This document shows positions 34,449 through 49,700 of a stretch of DNA of 64,000 bases, piece by piece. This stretch comes from Diphasiastrum complanatum. Taxonomy: Eukaryota; Streptophyta; Lycopodiopsida; Lycopodiales; Lycopodiaceae. Made by a program: the position numbers and the translations under genes. The stretch lies in the NCBI GenBank assembly GCA_029204225.1, contig CM055092.1:19151222-19215221 (forward strand), written 5' to 3'. The notes beneath the pieces were generated by a model. That model was not told the DNA's origin. It saw nothing but the letters and a program-made list of their open reading frames with translations, and did not search any database. Every line of letters starts with the position of its first letter. Within the stretch, counting starts at the first letter, position 1.

Positions 34449-36994
34449 CTATGAAGATTTGAGCATTGATCTTGATATAACTCCAAGATTAGATCTATGC
34501 TTGATGAAAGCACTTTTGCTCAAAGGCTTGGTGAGTAGATCGGCAATACAAGAGGACGAGTTGACATGCTCCAAATAGATTTCTCCTCCAATAAGCTTTT
34601 CTCTCACAAAATGGTGTGCCACTTCTATGTGCTTGCTTCTTGCATGAAATATGGGATTATTGGCAAGAGCTTGGGCCGAGATGTTATCACGCTTGATCAT
34701 TGGTAGATCATCCTCCTTGATGCACTTTAGCTCCATTAATAACCTCTTGATCCAAAGCACCTCTTTGGTAGTTGTAGTGAGTGCTTTGTACTCGGCCTCA
34801 CATGAAGAGAGAGATATAGTATCTTGCTTTTTGGAAAGCCAAGATATTAGATTGCCTCCAAGAAAGATAGTGTATGCACTAATAGACTTTCGATCCATCT
34901 TGTCACTTGCAAAGTCCGAATCCGAGTAGCCAATATGGATAAATCTTCACTTTTATAGAGTAGACCATAATCACAAGATGAAGATACATATCTTAGAATC
35001 CTCTTGGTCATCTTCCAATGATGGATCTTAGGATCTTGCATAAATTGACTCAATTTGTGCACACAAAACCTTAGATCGGGCCTAGTAATGGTAAGCCAAA
35101 TCAAGGAGCCTACAAGCCTAAAAGGTGTGATGTCCTCAAAGGATCTTTCATCACCTTTATTAGGATCTTTTACAATTTGCTCCATTGGAGTATCTATGCT
35201 CTTAGAATTTTCCATATGGAATTTGTTCAACATAGAGTGAGCATATCTAGATTGGCACATAAAGACATGATTTTCATAAAAATCAATTTCTAGGCCTAGG
35301 ATGTAATGCATCTCTCCTAGATCTGGCATTTTAAACTCACATCCAAGTGCTAGCTTGGTTTCATCAACTAGCTTGATACAACTTCCACAAAGAATAATGT
35401 CATCAACATAAATTAGAAGAATGACAATATTGCTATCAACAAACTTTAGATACATGGAAGGATCATAGTCACTAAGAGTAAATCCTAGTGAGATAAGAAA
35501 AGAGTTAAGTCTTGAATACCATGATCTTGGTGCTTGCTTGAGTCCATAAAGACTTTTGAAGAGCAAGCACACTTTGGACTCATCCTTGATGAATCCTTGA
35601 GGTTGTTCCATATAGATCTCCTCCTCAAGATAACCATTTAGAAAAGCATTGGATACATCTAATTGGAACACCTTCCACTTGAAAAAACAAGCAAGAGAAA
35701 TAAGAATTCTTATTGTCACCATCTTTGCAACGGGTGCAAAGGTCTCCTCATAATCAAGACCATGGATTTCAGCAAATCCTTTGGCACATAATCTTGCTTT
35801 ATGCTTGTTGATGGTGCCATCATGATTGAACTTGATCCGAAATACCCACTTGCAACCAATCACATGCTTGTTGGATGGAGGATCCACAAGCTCCCAAGTA
35901 TTGTTGGTGATCAATGCATCATACTCTTGCTTCATGGCATCATACCACTCCTTGGTATTGAGTGCCTCTTGTACATTCTTTGGCTCTTCATGAGAGACAT
36001 AAAAAACATAATTAGTGAAATCAAGATCCACTTGTTTGCCTTTGTCAACATATGAGAGCCTCTTAGGCTCGGATCTATCTCTCATGGATCTTCTTGGTAA
36101 AAAAATCCGAGGAGAGTCTTCTTCAAATCTCGACCCCATCACATCATGATTGTCTTCAAAATCAATAATTGATGATGCATCCATAGATTTCTTGATCTCG
36201 GCCTCTTCAAATGATGAGTGTTGATCTTCATGAAAGACAACATCTCTACTTTCAATAACTTGAGAAGTAGAGAGTATAAAGACTCTATAGGCCTTTTTGA
36301 TGGATGAGTATCCAACCATGATCCCTTTGCATGCACTAGGATCTTCCTTCTTCCTTGTTTCCAAGGGAATATGGACAAAGCATAAGCATCCAAAAACTCT
36401 AAGGTGATCAACCTTAGGCTTCTTCAAAAATAAGATTTCATATGGTGACTTTCCTCCAAGAGCTATATGTGGGAGCCTATTGCAAAGATAATTTGCACAA
36501 TTAATGGCTTCTCTCCAAAAATCTTTGGGCAAAGATGCCTCAATTCTCATAGATTTTGCACATTCACATAGAGATCTATTCTTTCTCTTGGCCACTCCAT
36601 TTTGAGATGGAGAGTAGGCACAAGAAAACTCTCTTTTAATGCCTTCAAGCTCACAAAAATCTTGAAATTTATTGGAGATATATTCACCACCTCCATCACT
36701 TCTAAGAGCTTTAATCTTGAATGAGAATTGCTTCTCTACATAAGCTTTGAGAATAAGGAAATGATCAAACACCATAGATTTAGAAGCAAGAAGATATATC
36801 CAAGTGAATCTTGTGTAATCATCAATGAAAGTAACAAAACAAGTGGCTCCTCCCTTGCTTGTAGTTGATGAGAAATGCACATCCGAGTGGATTAACTCCA
36901 AAGGATGCTTGCTTTTGATAGAAGATCTTGTAAATGGCTTTTTGTGAGATTTAGCAATAGCACAAGCCTCACAAGCCGAAGCAATTAACTCCAA
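34449..36994 (-). pseudogene. Ty1/copia pol: integrase, RT and RNase H, 5' truncated
   Basis: A 715-codon open frame (36994-34847) starts within integrase at the gag-pre-integrase border (CEACAIAKSHKKPF). The integrase core has Asp in LIHSDVHFS and Asp in LRSDGGGEY, but the third catalytic position reads SPSQNGVAKRKNR, with Lys where Glu is invariant. RT follows with CKWVFRIKFNHDGTINKHKA, FQLDVSNAFLNG, SLYGLKQAPRSWY and the catalytic YVDDIIL. A frameshift near 34940 separates RT from RNase H, which continues to 34449 (SWLSKKQDTISLSSCEAEY, ARSKHIEVAHHFVRE, CIADLLTKPL). Upstream of 36994 the sequence changes abruptly, so gag and protease are missing. RT is well preserved, but the copy is dead. 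Confidence 0.92.
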
Positions 36995-39700
<2,706 letters not shown>

Positions 39701-39979
39701 GAGTTTTGAATCGTCAAATTTAGGAAAATTAAGAGCATAGGGTCATTTTTAGTGTATTTTTGCCCATTTTTATCGATTTTCTGTGGTTTTTCTCATATGT
39801 TTTCTGGTCAAAGTGGATCTAACCTACAAAATTCCTACAATAGCTGTATCTAGACCATATCTAGGTTATATGAGATTTGAAAGAGTTCTTGATGGACATT
39901 TTTTTTAGGATCTTGAAAAAACTTAGTTTTTGAGCACTTTTTCTTAGATGTTTTTAAATCTGTGCATTGGATCTTCACA

Positions 39980-40730
39980 AAATTTTTACAGTAGCCAGAT
40001 CTAGATTAGATATAACTATAAAACTCTCTGTGAGAGTCAATTCCTAGCATTATCAAAAAATATGAAAATTATGTCTTTTTTTGGTGTTTTTTTGGCAAAA
40101 TCTTGAGATTTTCTAATCCTTAACTCTTGCAGACAGGTATGTACTTGTATCTGAGTCATATCCACCACCTTACAAAGTTGAGAGAGTTAATTCTCACATA
40201 ATATTAAAAAAACATGAAAAAAGTATCTTTTTTTTGTGTGTTTTTGGCAAACTATCGATATTTTTTGGTCCTTAACTCTCGCAGGCTGGTATGTACTTGT
40301 ATCTGGGTCAGATCCACCACCTTACAAATATCTGAGAGTTACTTACCACATAATCTCAAAAAATCATGAAAAACGTGTCTTTTTTTGGTGTTTTTCTGGC
40401 AAACTCTTGAGATTTTTTTGAACTTAACTCTCGTAGACTGGTATGTACTTGTATCCGAGTCAGATCCACCATTTTATAGAGCTGCAAGAGTTACTTCCCA
40501 TAGAATCTCAAAAAATCATGAAAAAAATATTTTTTTTTGTGTTTTTTTGGCAAAATCTTGATTTTCTGGTTTTTAACTCTCGCAGGCTGGTATGTACTTG
40601 TATCTTGGTTAGATCCACCACCTTCAAAATTTCAAGAGTTACTTTGCACATAATCTCAAAAAAGTTTCTTTTTTTGGTGTTTTTTTGGAGATTTTCTGGT
40701 CCTTAACTCTCGGTATGTCCTTAACACAAG
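39980..40730. repeat. ~150-bp minisatellite, four clear units
   Basis: The word GGTATGTACTTGTATC starts at 40136, 40288, 40440 and 40589 (periods 152, 152, 149). Each unit also has CAGATCCACCACCTT, a GAGAGTTA segment, an ATAATCTCAAAAAA stretch and a GGTGTTTTT-TGGCAAA block. Older, weaker units can be traced back to about 39750. The repeated short frames are a by-product. Confidence 0.85.
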
Positions 40731-41114
40731 AGGGTTAGTTTTAGTTCTAGTCTTGCCTATTTTTCTCGTCAAAAACAGATTTTTCATGATTTCTGATTTT
40801 TTTTTTTGTTTGTTTTTTTTTAGCAAGGGTTGTTCCAATCTATAGTTCTAACACTAATCCACCCCCCACTAACTCTAATCCACACTAACTGCCACTAACA
40901 AGCTAAAAAAACTCAATTTTTTTGATGAAAAATGAAGGAAAAATAAGAGAGAAGAGTGAGAGAAGGAGAAGAAAAGATATGTCTATGCCGGCTAAGGCAA
41001 GTGTTGGTGCTCCCTGGCGACGGCACCATTGTGGTGTCGTTTATGTAGTATAGAGGTCGCTGGGAGCGGCAACCTCGCCTTCACCTGCATAGCACAAGAA
41101 GAGAGAGAAGAGAG

Positions 41115-41116
<2 letters not shown>
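40731..41116. other. Spacer, no recognisable gene
   Basis: Poly-T rich, then GAAGAGAGAGAAG-type purine sequence leading into an AT tract. No gene. Confidence 0.4.

Positions 41117-41149
<33 letters not shown>
41117..41149. repeat. (AT)16 microsatellite
   Basis: Pure AT run immediately left of copy 2 of the dispersed repeat. Confidence 0.97.
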
Positions 41150-41154
<5 letters not shown>

Positions 41155-41560
41155 CAAAACAAAACTCCTCTTGACAAGTCAAGACCAAATCTTTTAGAAT
41201 CCTTTATTCATAAACCAGTAAAGAAAAACATAGCTAAAAAGCATACAGTACTAGTAAAGCACCGTAAAGCAAAACATATTTCAAGACATCTAGCTGGTAC
41301 ATGCCACCATCCCACCACACAAAATTGCACAAGTTAGCACAGTGAGGAAGACAGGTGTCTGCTGAATGTCAGTTGTTATCCATGTACAAAACAAGTTTAT
41401 TTAACTAATCAACATGCAGTAATATAGATGAAATTTCATAGTCTAGTCTTCCCTTATTGAGGGTTGCTTACAGTGATAGGTCGATATCTTTACCATATTA
41501 GGGCGAGTGCCATGCTGATCCGTGTAATGGTTTTGGTCCTTATCTTCTTAATTTAATAAA
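41150..41560. repeat. Dispersed repeat, copy 2 (partner 16225-16610)
   Basis: Same orientation and order of shared blocks as copy 1, with about 75-80 percent agreement by eye and small indels. The end carries TTAGGGCGAGTGCCATGCTGATC, partnered by GGGCAGACGCCATACTAATC in copy 1. Confidence 0.75.
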
Positions 41561-42570
41561 TCAATATGCATTTGAAAATAAGTTGTACGAGATATGTAGC
41601 AAATTGCAAACAAATAAGTAGCTTGGACCGATACATGAAGTGTGGAACAAATCTATGCCATATCAACATTCGTACTTGTAGATAGGTAATGTACGATTCT
41701 TGTAACTTCTTGAGCAAATCCATGCTTTACAAGAGTCCACAAGCTATCTTACCATCATATTAAACTTGTATGCATAAATAAAAGAGTTTGTAACCACTCA
41801 TTTATATTTAGGATCAGGACAAATCCATGTCATTCCAATCCCTATGAATGTGGAAGCTCTTTGCACAACTCCATGTACTTTGAAAAACTTTTTTAGGTTA
41901 ACAATCCCTTAATATACTAGGAATATCATTACGATAAATGAGGGTTACCATCTTTCCTATGATAAGAAATGATTCTATATGCTATGACAATGCATGATGT
42001 AGAAAGAGATATGTAAAAAACTAGTTAAGAATCATCCTGCTCTTCTAAAAGTACAATCATTAATAATCTCCTACGCTGTCGACGTACTCTTTTTGAAGTT
42101 TTTTTCATAAAAAAACAACCGAGATATGTGAGAAGCACCAACCTGAATTGTAGACGCTAGCGAATCTTGTGAAGTGGTCATGTTTGTTTTTTAATGTCTT
42201 TGAGAAACCTTTAATTCCGTATCCATTCTATGTATAGCATTGCATTATCATGCACACAAGAGAAGAGTTATTGTTACAACCCATATCTTCTGAAAACCCA
42301 TTTACTAAGATTAGCAAAGTATAACTCTTGTTATGCATAGATTTGAGAACAACAAGTAAGAGCATTATACATACCTTCTGTTGCTGTCTATCAGAATTCA
42401 ATGATATGAGTAGTTCAAGATGGTAGATCTAGGTTTCCTAAAGTTTATGATTCAATCTAGCTAATGCCTATGACCAAATAGAGTTTTGGATCATTGAAGC
42501 ATTTCCTTTTGGAGTTTAAGATCATATCTAAGAGGCTGATTTGTTCAGATCCTTAGTTGAAGTGAAATCT
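41561..42570. other. Spacer, no recognisable gene
   Basis: Words such as AGCAAATCCATGC (near 41712) and GGACAAATCCATGTCATTCC (near 41817) echo 16790-16815, so the dispersed repeat probably extends here. No gene. Confidence 0.4.
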
Positions 42571-43389
42571 CTAAGAAAAGTGTAAAGCAAAAAACATCTT
42601 TTTTAAAACAACAATTCTCACAACTAGTGTCATCCTTAAAGGATAAATCAAAGAAATACTAGAATTACCTGACGCTTTAAAAGATTTAGGTTGTCTGCCA
42701 GATTTCTTTTGTTTTTTCTTCAAGCAATCTTTTGAAACCTTCTCCATACAGGAGAAGCACAAGCCGTCGCTTCTCGCCTTGTCATAGTCTGCGCGATTCA
42801 ATTTGACTCACTTTTTCCACCTTGGGAACTGGTGTCTGTCTTGTCTTTGCCCCACTTCTTGAAAAATTTATTTCTTTTTAGTCAGCCTGGGGCAAACTAT
42901 GCTCCTTGCGAGAGGATAAATGGGCGACCTGCATCCTCGATAGTCTACGGTTGGTGACGCCGCACTTCTAGCTGAAATTCTTTCGGAAGCCCCAATAGGC
43001 ATCTAACGGCCTAGTACCCATATGCACGGTGGCAAAATATCGCCAATGCTCAAAGTCATCCAATACTGGAAGAAAAGCCATTTTAAAGGCTTCTTGAAAG
43101 GCATCTCATGTAGAAGGGGCACCACCCCTCTCCTTCAGATCTTGCCACCCTGTAAATGCCTTTTTGTATAAAAACATGAGAGCATAAGTGATCTTTGTAA
43201 TATCAGGTGCATCGGACTCCATGAGTGCATCGAAGAATGCCACTCTTGCTTGGCCGCGACATACTTGGCTTGCATATCCAAGATTTGATTTTGCAGCAAG
43301 TTTAAAGCCTGAACAAGCTGATTAGTATCTACATCAGGAGGAGGAGGTGATGAAGACGATCCTTCACCCGAGGGCATAGCAGGTGCCAT
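42571..43389 (-). pseudogene. Gypsy gag, truncated, with defective zinc knuckle
   Basis: The start MAPAMPSGEGSSSSPPPPDV (43389) matches the gag start at 19565 and keeps the glutamine (DVDTNQLVQ) lost to a stop there. After a decayed middle, 42801-42571 carries the knuckle region, which reads CFSCMEKVSKDC: residues including the zinc-binding His are deleted relative to the first copy. Frame breaks near 43190 and 42800 rule out a product. Confidence 0.85.
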
Positions 43390-44904
43390 GGCGCGCTAAG
43401 GAAGGAGACAAAGGAAAAATGGCAAGGGCTTCACAACAAAATGGCTTAGGGAGCTTGAGAGAACTACTCAAGGAGACTAGGCCACAATTAAGCTCCTCAA
43501 TGGTGAAGATGGAGCCTTTACCCCCCATCCCACTCCTTTTCCTTCCTAAATGGCCTTGCTGGGTGATGGGCCTTATGGACGCCACCTAGCAAGCACATGG
43601 GTCCCAAGAACAAGTGACATCTCCTATTGGGGTCCACCTATCCCCACAACACATGGCCACCACCCTCCCTATGCCACCTCATCGAAGGGTCACTTGGGTC
43701 ACATCCCCACTCACCCTTTGGGTCACCACCTTAACCTCTCGGCCTTATGGCCCAAAGAAATAGCTAGAACTCCTCTAAGGCTTGTCCTTAGGCTTAGGAG
43801 GAGGTGCAGGTACAACTGTATGTCCAAGAGGAGGTGGAAAAAAAAAATTCACTTTTTCTTCCAAAAGGTGAAGAAGATGGTGGATTTGCAAATTTTTTCA
43901 TGTATGTAGGTGGAGCATCAACAAGGAGGATGTTAAGGCCATCAAAGAAGCCAAAAGAGAGGAGAATAAGACCCACACAGGTCTATACTTGCAGCAGGTA
44001 TAGCTTGCAAGTATAGGCTTGTGTACTTCTCTTCTTTTTACTCTCTCTCTCTTAAAAATATAGAAGAAAAGCTATGGTTAAGAATAGCTTTATATGTTCT
44101 CAATCTTGCAAAAATAACTTTGCAAGATAATTTATAACTTAGATTATAAATAAACTTTTATTTAATGTACTTTTAAAAGTACACTACATAATACAAAGTT
44201 TTACAATTTGCAAGACTTTGAGTTTAAACTTTGAGTTTACTTTCACTTACAAAGGTAATAAACCTTTGTGAACTTATCTTAAAAAGTTTAGGTGTACTTG
44301 TGAAGTACAAGAAAGCTTTACATGAAAAGACTTAAAGCTTCTTTTCAAAAGTACATTATTGCAAAAAGGTACAAATAAACCAACGTTTGAAGGAGGGATG
44401 TAAATATTCCCTCCCCCATGCATCATCTCCATCCTGCAGCTTGGTGCGGCTGCCAAGAAGCTGAGTGTATGTTGGCACACTTAGCAGTGTGTTGACTGTA
44501 GATGGCTATACAGAACAGTTTCAGAAGCAAACAGACGCGCAGATCCACACGCGCGGACGTGCAGGTGCCTGCAAAATTAAAAAAAAAATTGCCACGTAAA
44601 AAATTGATTTGCAAAACGAATTTTTTTTCCGACTTTTGACTTCCCAAAACCAAGGCCAAAAAACAAAATCGATTTTTGGAAATCTTAAAACCGCTAAAAA
44701 GTCAGAAAACCGACAAATTTCCACCATAGCTAGCAAAGGTGGCTCGTTTTCTATCAAAACGACCTCGGATTGAGACGAACCAAAAAGAAAAGTTGTTTAG
44801 TTTGATTCATCGAATACAATTAAGCCTTCAGAAAACATCAGCCAAAAGCTAAACTAACCAAAAACTTAAGTTAGAGCGATTGCACCTTATATACAATGAT
44901 CGGT

Positions 44905-44917
44905 GGCTCTGATACCA
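44905..44917 (-). promoter_or_regulatory. Primer-binding site (tRNA-Met), minus strand
   Basis: TGGTATCAGAGCC two bases from the LTR end TAACA, as in the first copy. Confidence 0.88.
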
Positions 44918-45112
44918 AATGTTAGAATATTCATTGTCATTCAGGTGACGAATGCTATGTTACTGCCCAACCATAGAGGTATTGCCACCTCACCCTCGGA
45001 TCTCCGATAAGCCATGGTGTCCCATACTACCATGCCTTACCCTCGACCCTCGCCTACCTACATCGTGAGGCCTAGATAATCGTCCTGACCTAACCACCAG
45101 TGGAAGAGCTCA

Positions 45113-46440
45113 TGATAAATTTTTAAGTTGCAAATGTGTGTGTCAATGCAGCTATCACTCAACTCGACACTGCCACTACTGATTATGCATGTGAGAGCGT
45201 TCCTCCAATCGTCACTTAATGTTGGTTGGTTTGAATCCCAAAAGTTGAATCTAATCATGAGAATGTTTTACCCATAACTGACATACCATCTATATCTCTC
45301 ACTTGTGATTGCTTGCCCTCTCAAAATTGTCACCAATGATGAGTAGTCCCGACGCCGTACTGTATTTCTGTCACCAATACTAGCTTTCTCCACACCATTT
45401 TGTTTCATTTGTCTCCACACTGCATTTATCACTTCTAAATACCCTATTACCCTGTCAGGAGTAAGCAAACATGATTTTGATGTGATAATGTCTCATCATA
45501 TTGCCCTGTGGCAGGTTTCACCGACCAAAAATAGCCTCTAATTTGGTCTCACGACACTAAAATGGCAAAAATAGCCCATCACTAGGCCACCCGCACTCCT
45601 CTCATTGGAATGGTAATGAAACCTCTCCAAAATGTGTCTCTTCCTGCTCAGTGATGTCGCATTGTTCTTGCTGCGCAATATTAGGGCACCCTCCTCTAGC
45701 TCTTCACAACTCCAAATATCAATAGAAAAAAAACCCAAAGATTTTGCTCTAATAGCTATGTTTCCATAGCCTGAGAGAAAAGGTAATTGCTTCTGACACC
45801 ATCCTCTTAGAATTTGCTTGGCCTCAATAGAAAAATGCTAAGTAGCAATTTACAGTGCCCAATCTTATGGAGAAAAATTCGCGGTTTTTCATTTTTTCGA
45901 AAAACCAAGCCACTGTAGTTAATTCTCGGAATTGCTTCTTTCTTTTCTGATTGATAATGGATGTCTAAATCCTCTCATACCTTATATGCCACTACCTTGC
46001 TCCACCTTTTGATTCACTTCACTCAGTAATTAACGAATTACAAATAGAGTCCTTGCCAGCTTTCCTAAGCAATTCCACATTTTCGAGCAAATTTTCAGAA
46101 TTCTTCTAAGAATTTACCTACTTTAATCCTTCTAAATACTTCCCCAAAGTTCAGATCGAAGGAGCTTTGCTGCTTCCAGCCATCCAAACTACCTATACCC
46201 TGTACAGAGTAGTCTCTCTTGAGACACTGCAAGTGTTGGCTTTCCTGGTGAAAGATGCTATCAATAAGCTCCACTAGATAATGCATACTTGTAACACCCT
46301 GACACTCTAATACCAAGTTAACTTTTTGAAGATCTAGTGCAGTACGTAGATCACAACCACAATCACCAAAGCTCAAGCACCTCAAGTACAAACAAAGTTA
46401 ATTGTATTACAAAATAAAACTGTACATATAAGAACCACAA
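45113..46440 (-). other. Coding-like debris on the minus strand, unrecognised
   Basis: Several short minus-strand frames (46391-46095, 45738-45538, 45468-45268) have protein-like composition, for example LGFFSIDIWSCEELEEGALI and YLVELIDSIFHQESQHLQCL. They are separated by stops. They lie downstream of the transposase-like locus and could be its last exons or another element's protein. I do not recognise them. Confidence 0.3.
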
Positions 46441-46447
46441 AAAATGC

Positions 46448-46640
46448 ATGTTCCTGACAGGTGTTCTAAAACTGGCCTACGATCTTGTATGGCCAGGAAT
46501 AATTAGTGTTGGCAAGATGCTAGATACCGATGATTTCCAAGTTGATTTTGAAAAAAATGCTTACTTGGTTAAGAGGGATGATGACGTGGTAGCAAGAAAG
46601 ACTAGATGTGGGAATCTTTTCAAGTTGGAATCTAATCCTT
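46448..46640 (+). pseudogene. Copia fragment (linker before gag-pre-integrase)
   Basis: ISVGKMLDTDDFQVDFEKNAY followed by ARKTRCGNLFKLES matches the linker before the copia gag-pre-integrase domain and closely parallels 56.68-56.79 kb (KMLGDNGFQVEF...ARETRFGRLFKLD after a frame change). The rest of the frame overlaps the 3' end of the oppositely oriented transposase locus and is not copia. Confidence 0.6.
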
Positions 46641-46706
46641 GTGGAAGCGTGGTCAAGAGGAGCTTGGATCATCTCAAGGACGAGAAGGCAATTGGAGTTT
46701 CTCAAC

Positions 46707-49700
46707 CTATGTTCTATGATGGTAAGGCTCATGAAGATGGTGTTTTGGTAAAAGCACAGTCAGCATGTCCACCTCTGATTGCACCAACTTTGTTCCTTCA
46801 GCAATAGGCCGTATGCTTGGTAGTTTTGCTGGTGTTGGAATAATGCTCTTGTCTGGGTTCCAAGAATGGGTGCAATCAGTATTACAAAACCACATCATTT
46901 GTTGGGACTTCCCATTTGGATGGCTTCGTGTTGAGAAAAAACATGGCGCGGGAGTACCTTTTGATGAATTGTTTATTGCACGATTACATTTTCCACTTTT
47001 GGATATCCAGCTGAGACACTTCACAAGACTACCAATGTTAGTCCTCCTTGGGGGAACCCTTGAAGTCGATGGTGCCTCTATACCTTGCCCAAATACACTT
47101 CCCTCTGCTTGAAATATAATTTTTTTGGGACGGCCCCGCTCCTTGCGTTCCTTGGTAACATGAACAAATTCAGGTCTGTGACTACTATCATCCTCTACAT
47201 CCACAACTAGGGAAGGCCTCCTCTTATGTCGCATGGTCTCTCTCTCACCCTCTAAATTGACCCTGTTGTGATACATTGGAGTGTCGGTGACAACCTGTTG
47301 AGCTGTTTGTGCTACTGTTGTAGGCTTGAATGGATGCTTTGATGAGCTTCTATCAATTAAATTCTTCAAGCTTGGTCCAGCTCCCAAATGTTTCCCATAA
47401 TATATGCATGTTGTTTTGCATTTGCAAAAGAGCATTTGCCATATCAGAGACAACTGCATCGTACAAGGAAATTTTATCTTTTTGCCCCTCTCCAGCAAGC
47501 CAGCTACCATGTTTGGATTCCGATAAATTGATTCATGGAGTATTTGCAGCGGCGTTACTATCCAACACCTATCAAATGTAAACACAAAAATTTTAGAATT
47601 TAACATAAAAAATGGTTTATAGTTATCAATTTGAATTTGTGGTGAGAATAAATTAAAATTTGTGATCTTGCATTATATAAACAACTTACTGCTGCCATGA
47701 AATTGCCCCAATGAGCAATTCTGACATTCCACCAGCTCAACCAACTATCCAAAGCTGGGACATCACACTCCTTCACTTTTGCTATCCGCCACCACTGCCT
47801 AATCAACCTGTAGTGTTCCAATGCTTCGTCCCTGGTTGCGGAAGTCCTCCAATTTTTGCATAATAACTTGTGTTGAGCATGTTGATCCTTTGGAACATAT
47901 GCATGTGTGTCTCACAAGGCTTTGTTCCCAATGAAATAGGCATGACCTTTCATGACCACTCATGACATTATCTACGCCCCCGTTATACACTTTTCGAACT
48001 GCCCTCCAGTTCACTTGGGCCTCATCTGCCATAAATCCATGAAAGTCAGCATGGTCATGACCAGAACGCTTCATGACTATGTTGAGCATCTCCCAGAATA
48101 GAATTTGTGCCTCAGTATCCTCTTCCTTCATCTCACACGTAGCTATGCTCAACAGCTCTTGTACACTGAACCAAAACAATCAAAAGCATGTTCATAAGTT
48201 TTTCTTCAAATTGGAAAAAGTTTTGTCTAACTCTGTTGAAACATAAAAGAGATACCTTGGGTCGTAGACGTGGCATGCCATTGTTGACCATCCAATTACT
48301 CTTCTGGTGTGATCAAATTGAACCCAAGCATACTTGAGATCTCCATTGTTTGTTCGTCGCATTCGATTTACTAGATCCACTCCTGAAGTAGGTCCCTTCG
48401 TTGACATTTTGAAAACAAAGCAGCGGTCTTCTAAAGAACCTTGTCCTGGGAATCTGCTACCATGAAAGAAGTCATACATTGAACTCTTCTTTAGGTGTAG
48501 AAGACTGTCCAAACCATCTCCTAAAGGCATGACTGTGTTCTTCACCTTGAAAACCATCCGACGTAATCTGACACATATACACCATAGATTAGAACTTGTT
48601 TTAGGGTTCCAAAAAAGAAATTCTAAAACAAAGATTTTATTTATTAATGATGATGTACCTTCTATTTTGGACAAGAGAAATCATTTCATCCAAAAAGTTT
48701 CCAAGTTCCAGATCTCCGACAACCTCGTTTGGTAGGCGATCAGGCTTTGTTAGAGTTGATGAGATCAAATCTCTTGCAATCATCATTTGCACTTTTCGTG
48801 GTCCAGCATTTTTGTCAGCCTTTACCGCCCTTTCAACCAATATTCTAGTGTTTTCAATACTCGCCTTCGATGTCCCGGATTGCACATCATGCAAATGTTT
48901 TCCAGAGTGTATCATTAACCTGGTGAGTGTCTCATTGTTTGGCATGGCATAGTACAAAATGCAAGAGCAAGTGTCAACACATGTTGCATGTCATTTGCAA
49001 AAATGGCAAGTAATGCTTCCATCAAAATCTGCTACGTAGCCTAACGGGCATTTTTTCTTTAGCAAACCTTTAAAGAAGGTTCTATTGTGGTGGCCATTGT
49101 TTATCTTGTGGGGACAAGAGACACTTAAACACTGGAAGACCCCAGCGCAATAACTCACTCGGACCACCCCCTCAAAAGCCACATTGCTTGTTATGGGTTT
49201 GGTCCATGTGTGCCTGTCGAATTTTTGCTCCATGCCATTCATCGAATTAACTTTATTGAATGTGGGAGAAAATTCAAACACAATGTCTCCATCATAAAAT
49301 CTAGGGATTTCTTCCACTACATGCGTGTCGATATTTGTTTAATCTAGAAAGTAGCGTGGATCGAGTTTGTGAAATAATCATGGGAATGACGCTGCTTCCT
49401 TCTAATCCAGTAGATTTATTGTTCTCAAAGGATGCAAAATCATCATCAACTTCAACTGAAACTTGTTCATAGCATTTTATTGGACTATCTGATTCTACTG
49501 ACAATGTTGCTGATTGCATATGCTCTCTAAAAAGTGGTGTGTTTAAATCAAACTCAGCATCAGTAGTCTCCTCGTCCAACAAAATAGGTTGTGATGCTCC
49601 ATTTTCATTTTGCAGACCATATGTTGGCTGATGGGAGTGTCCTCTTACGCCAAACCTGCCTATGGAGATAGTTGTACTGTTTATCTTGTCATTTATTTTT

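Larger units (their letters stand above)
42571..45112 (-). mobile_element. Truncated second copy of the 17.5-kb gypsy family, inverted
   Basis: On the minus strand it has about 190 bp of LTR (45112-44920, ending TAACA), a PBS (44917-44905), a leader and part of gag, all colinear with 17.8-20.5 kb. It stops just after the zinc knuckle region near 42600 and lacks the rest of pol and the 3' LTR. Confidence 0.88.

Noticed and set aside
41490-41540. Resemblance of GCCATGCTGATC to the complement of U6 snRNA
   Set aside because: Only about 12 nt agree; the rest of U6 is absent and the second copy (16580) matches even less.
46765-47112. 115-codon plus-strand frame
   Set aside because: Lies antisense to the C-terminal part of the transposase-like gene, whose sense frame has the recognisable segments.
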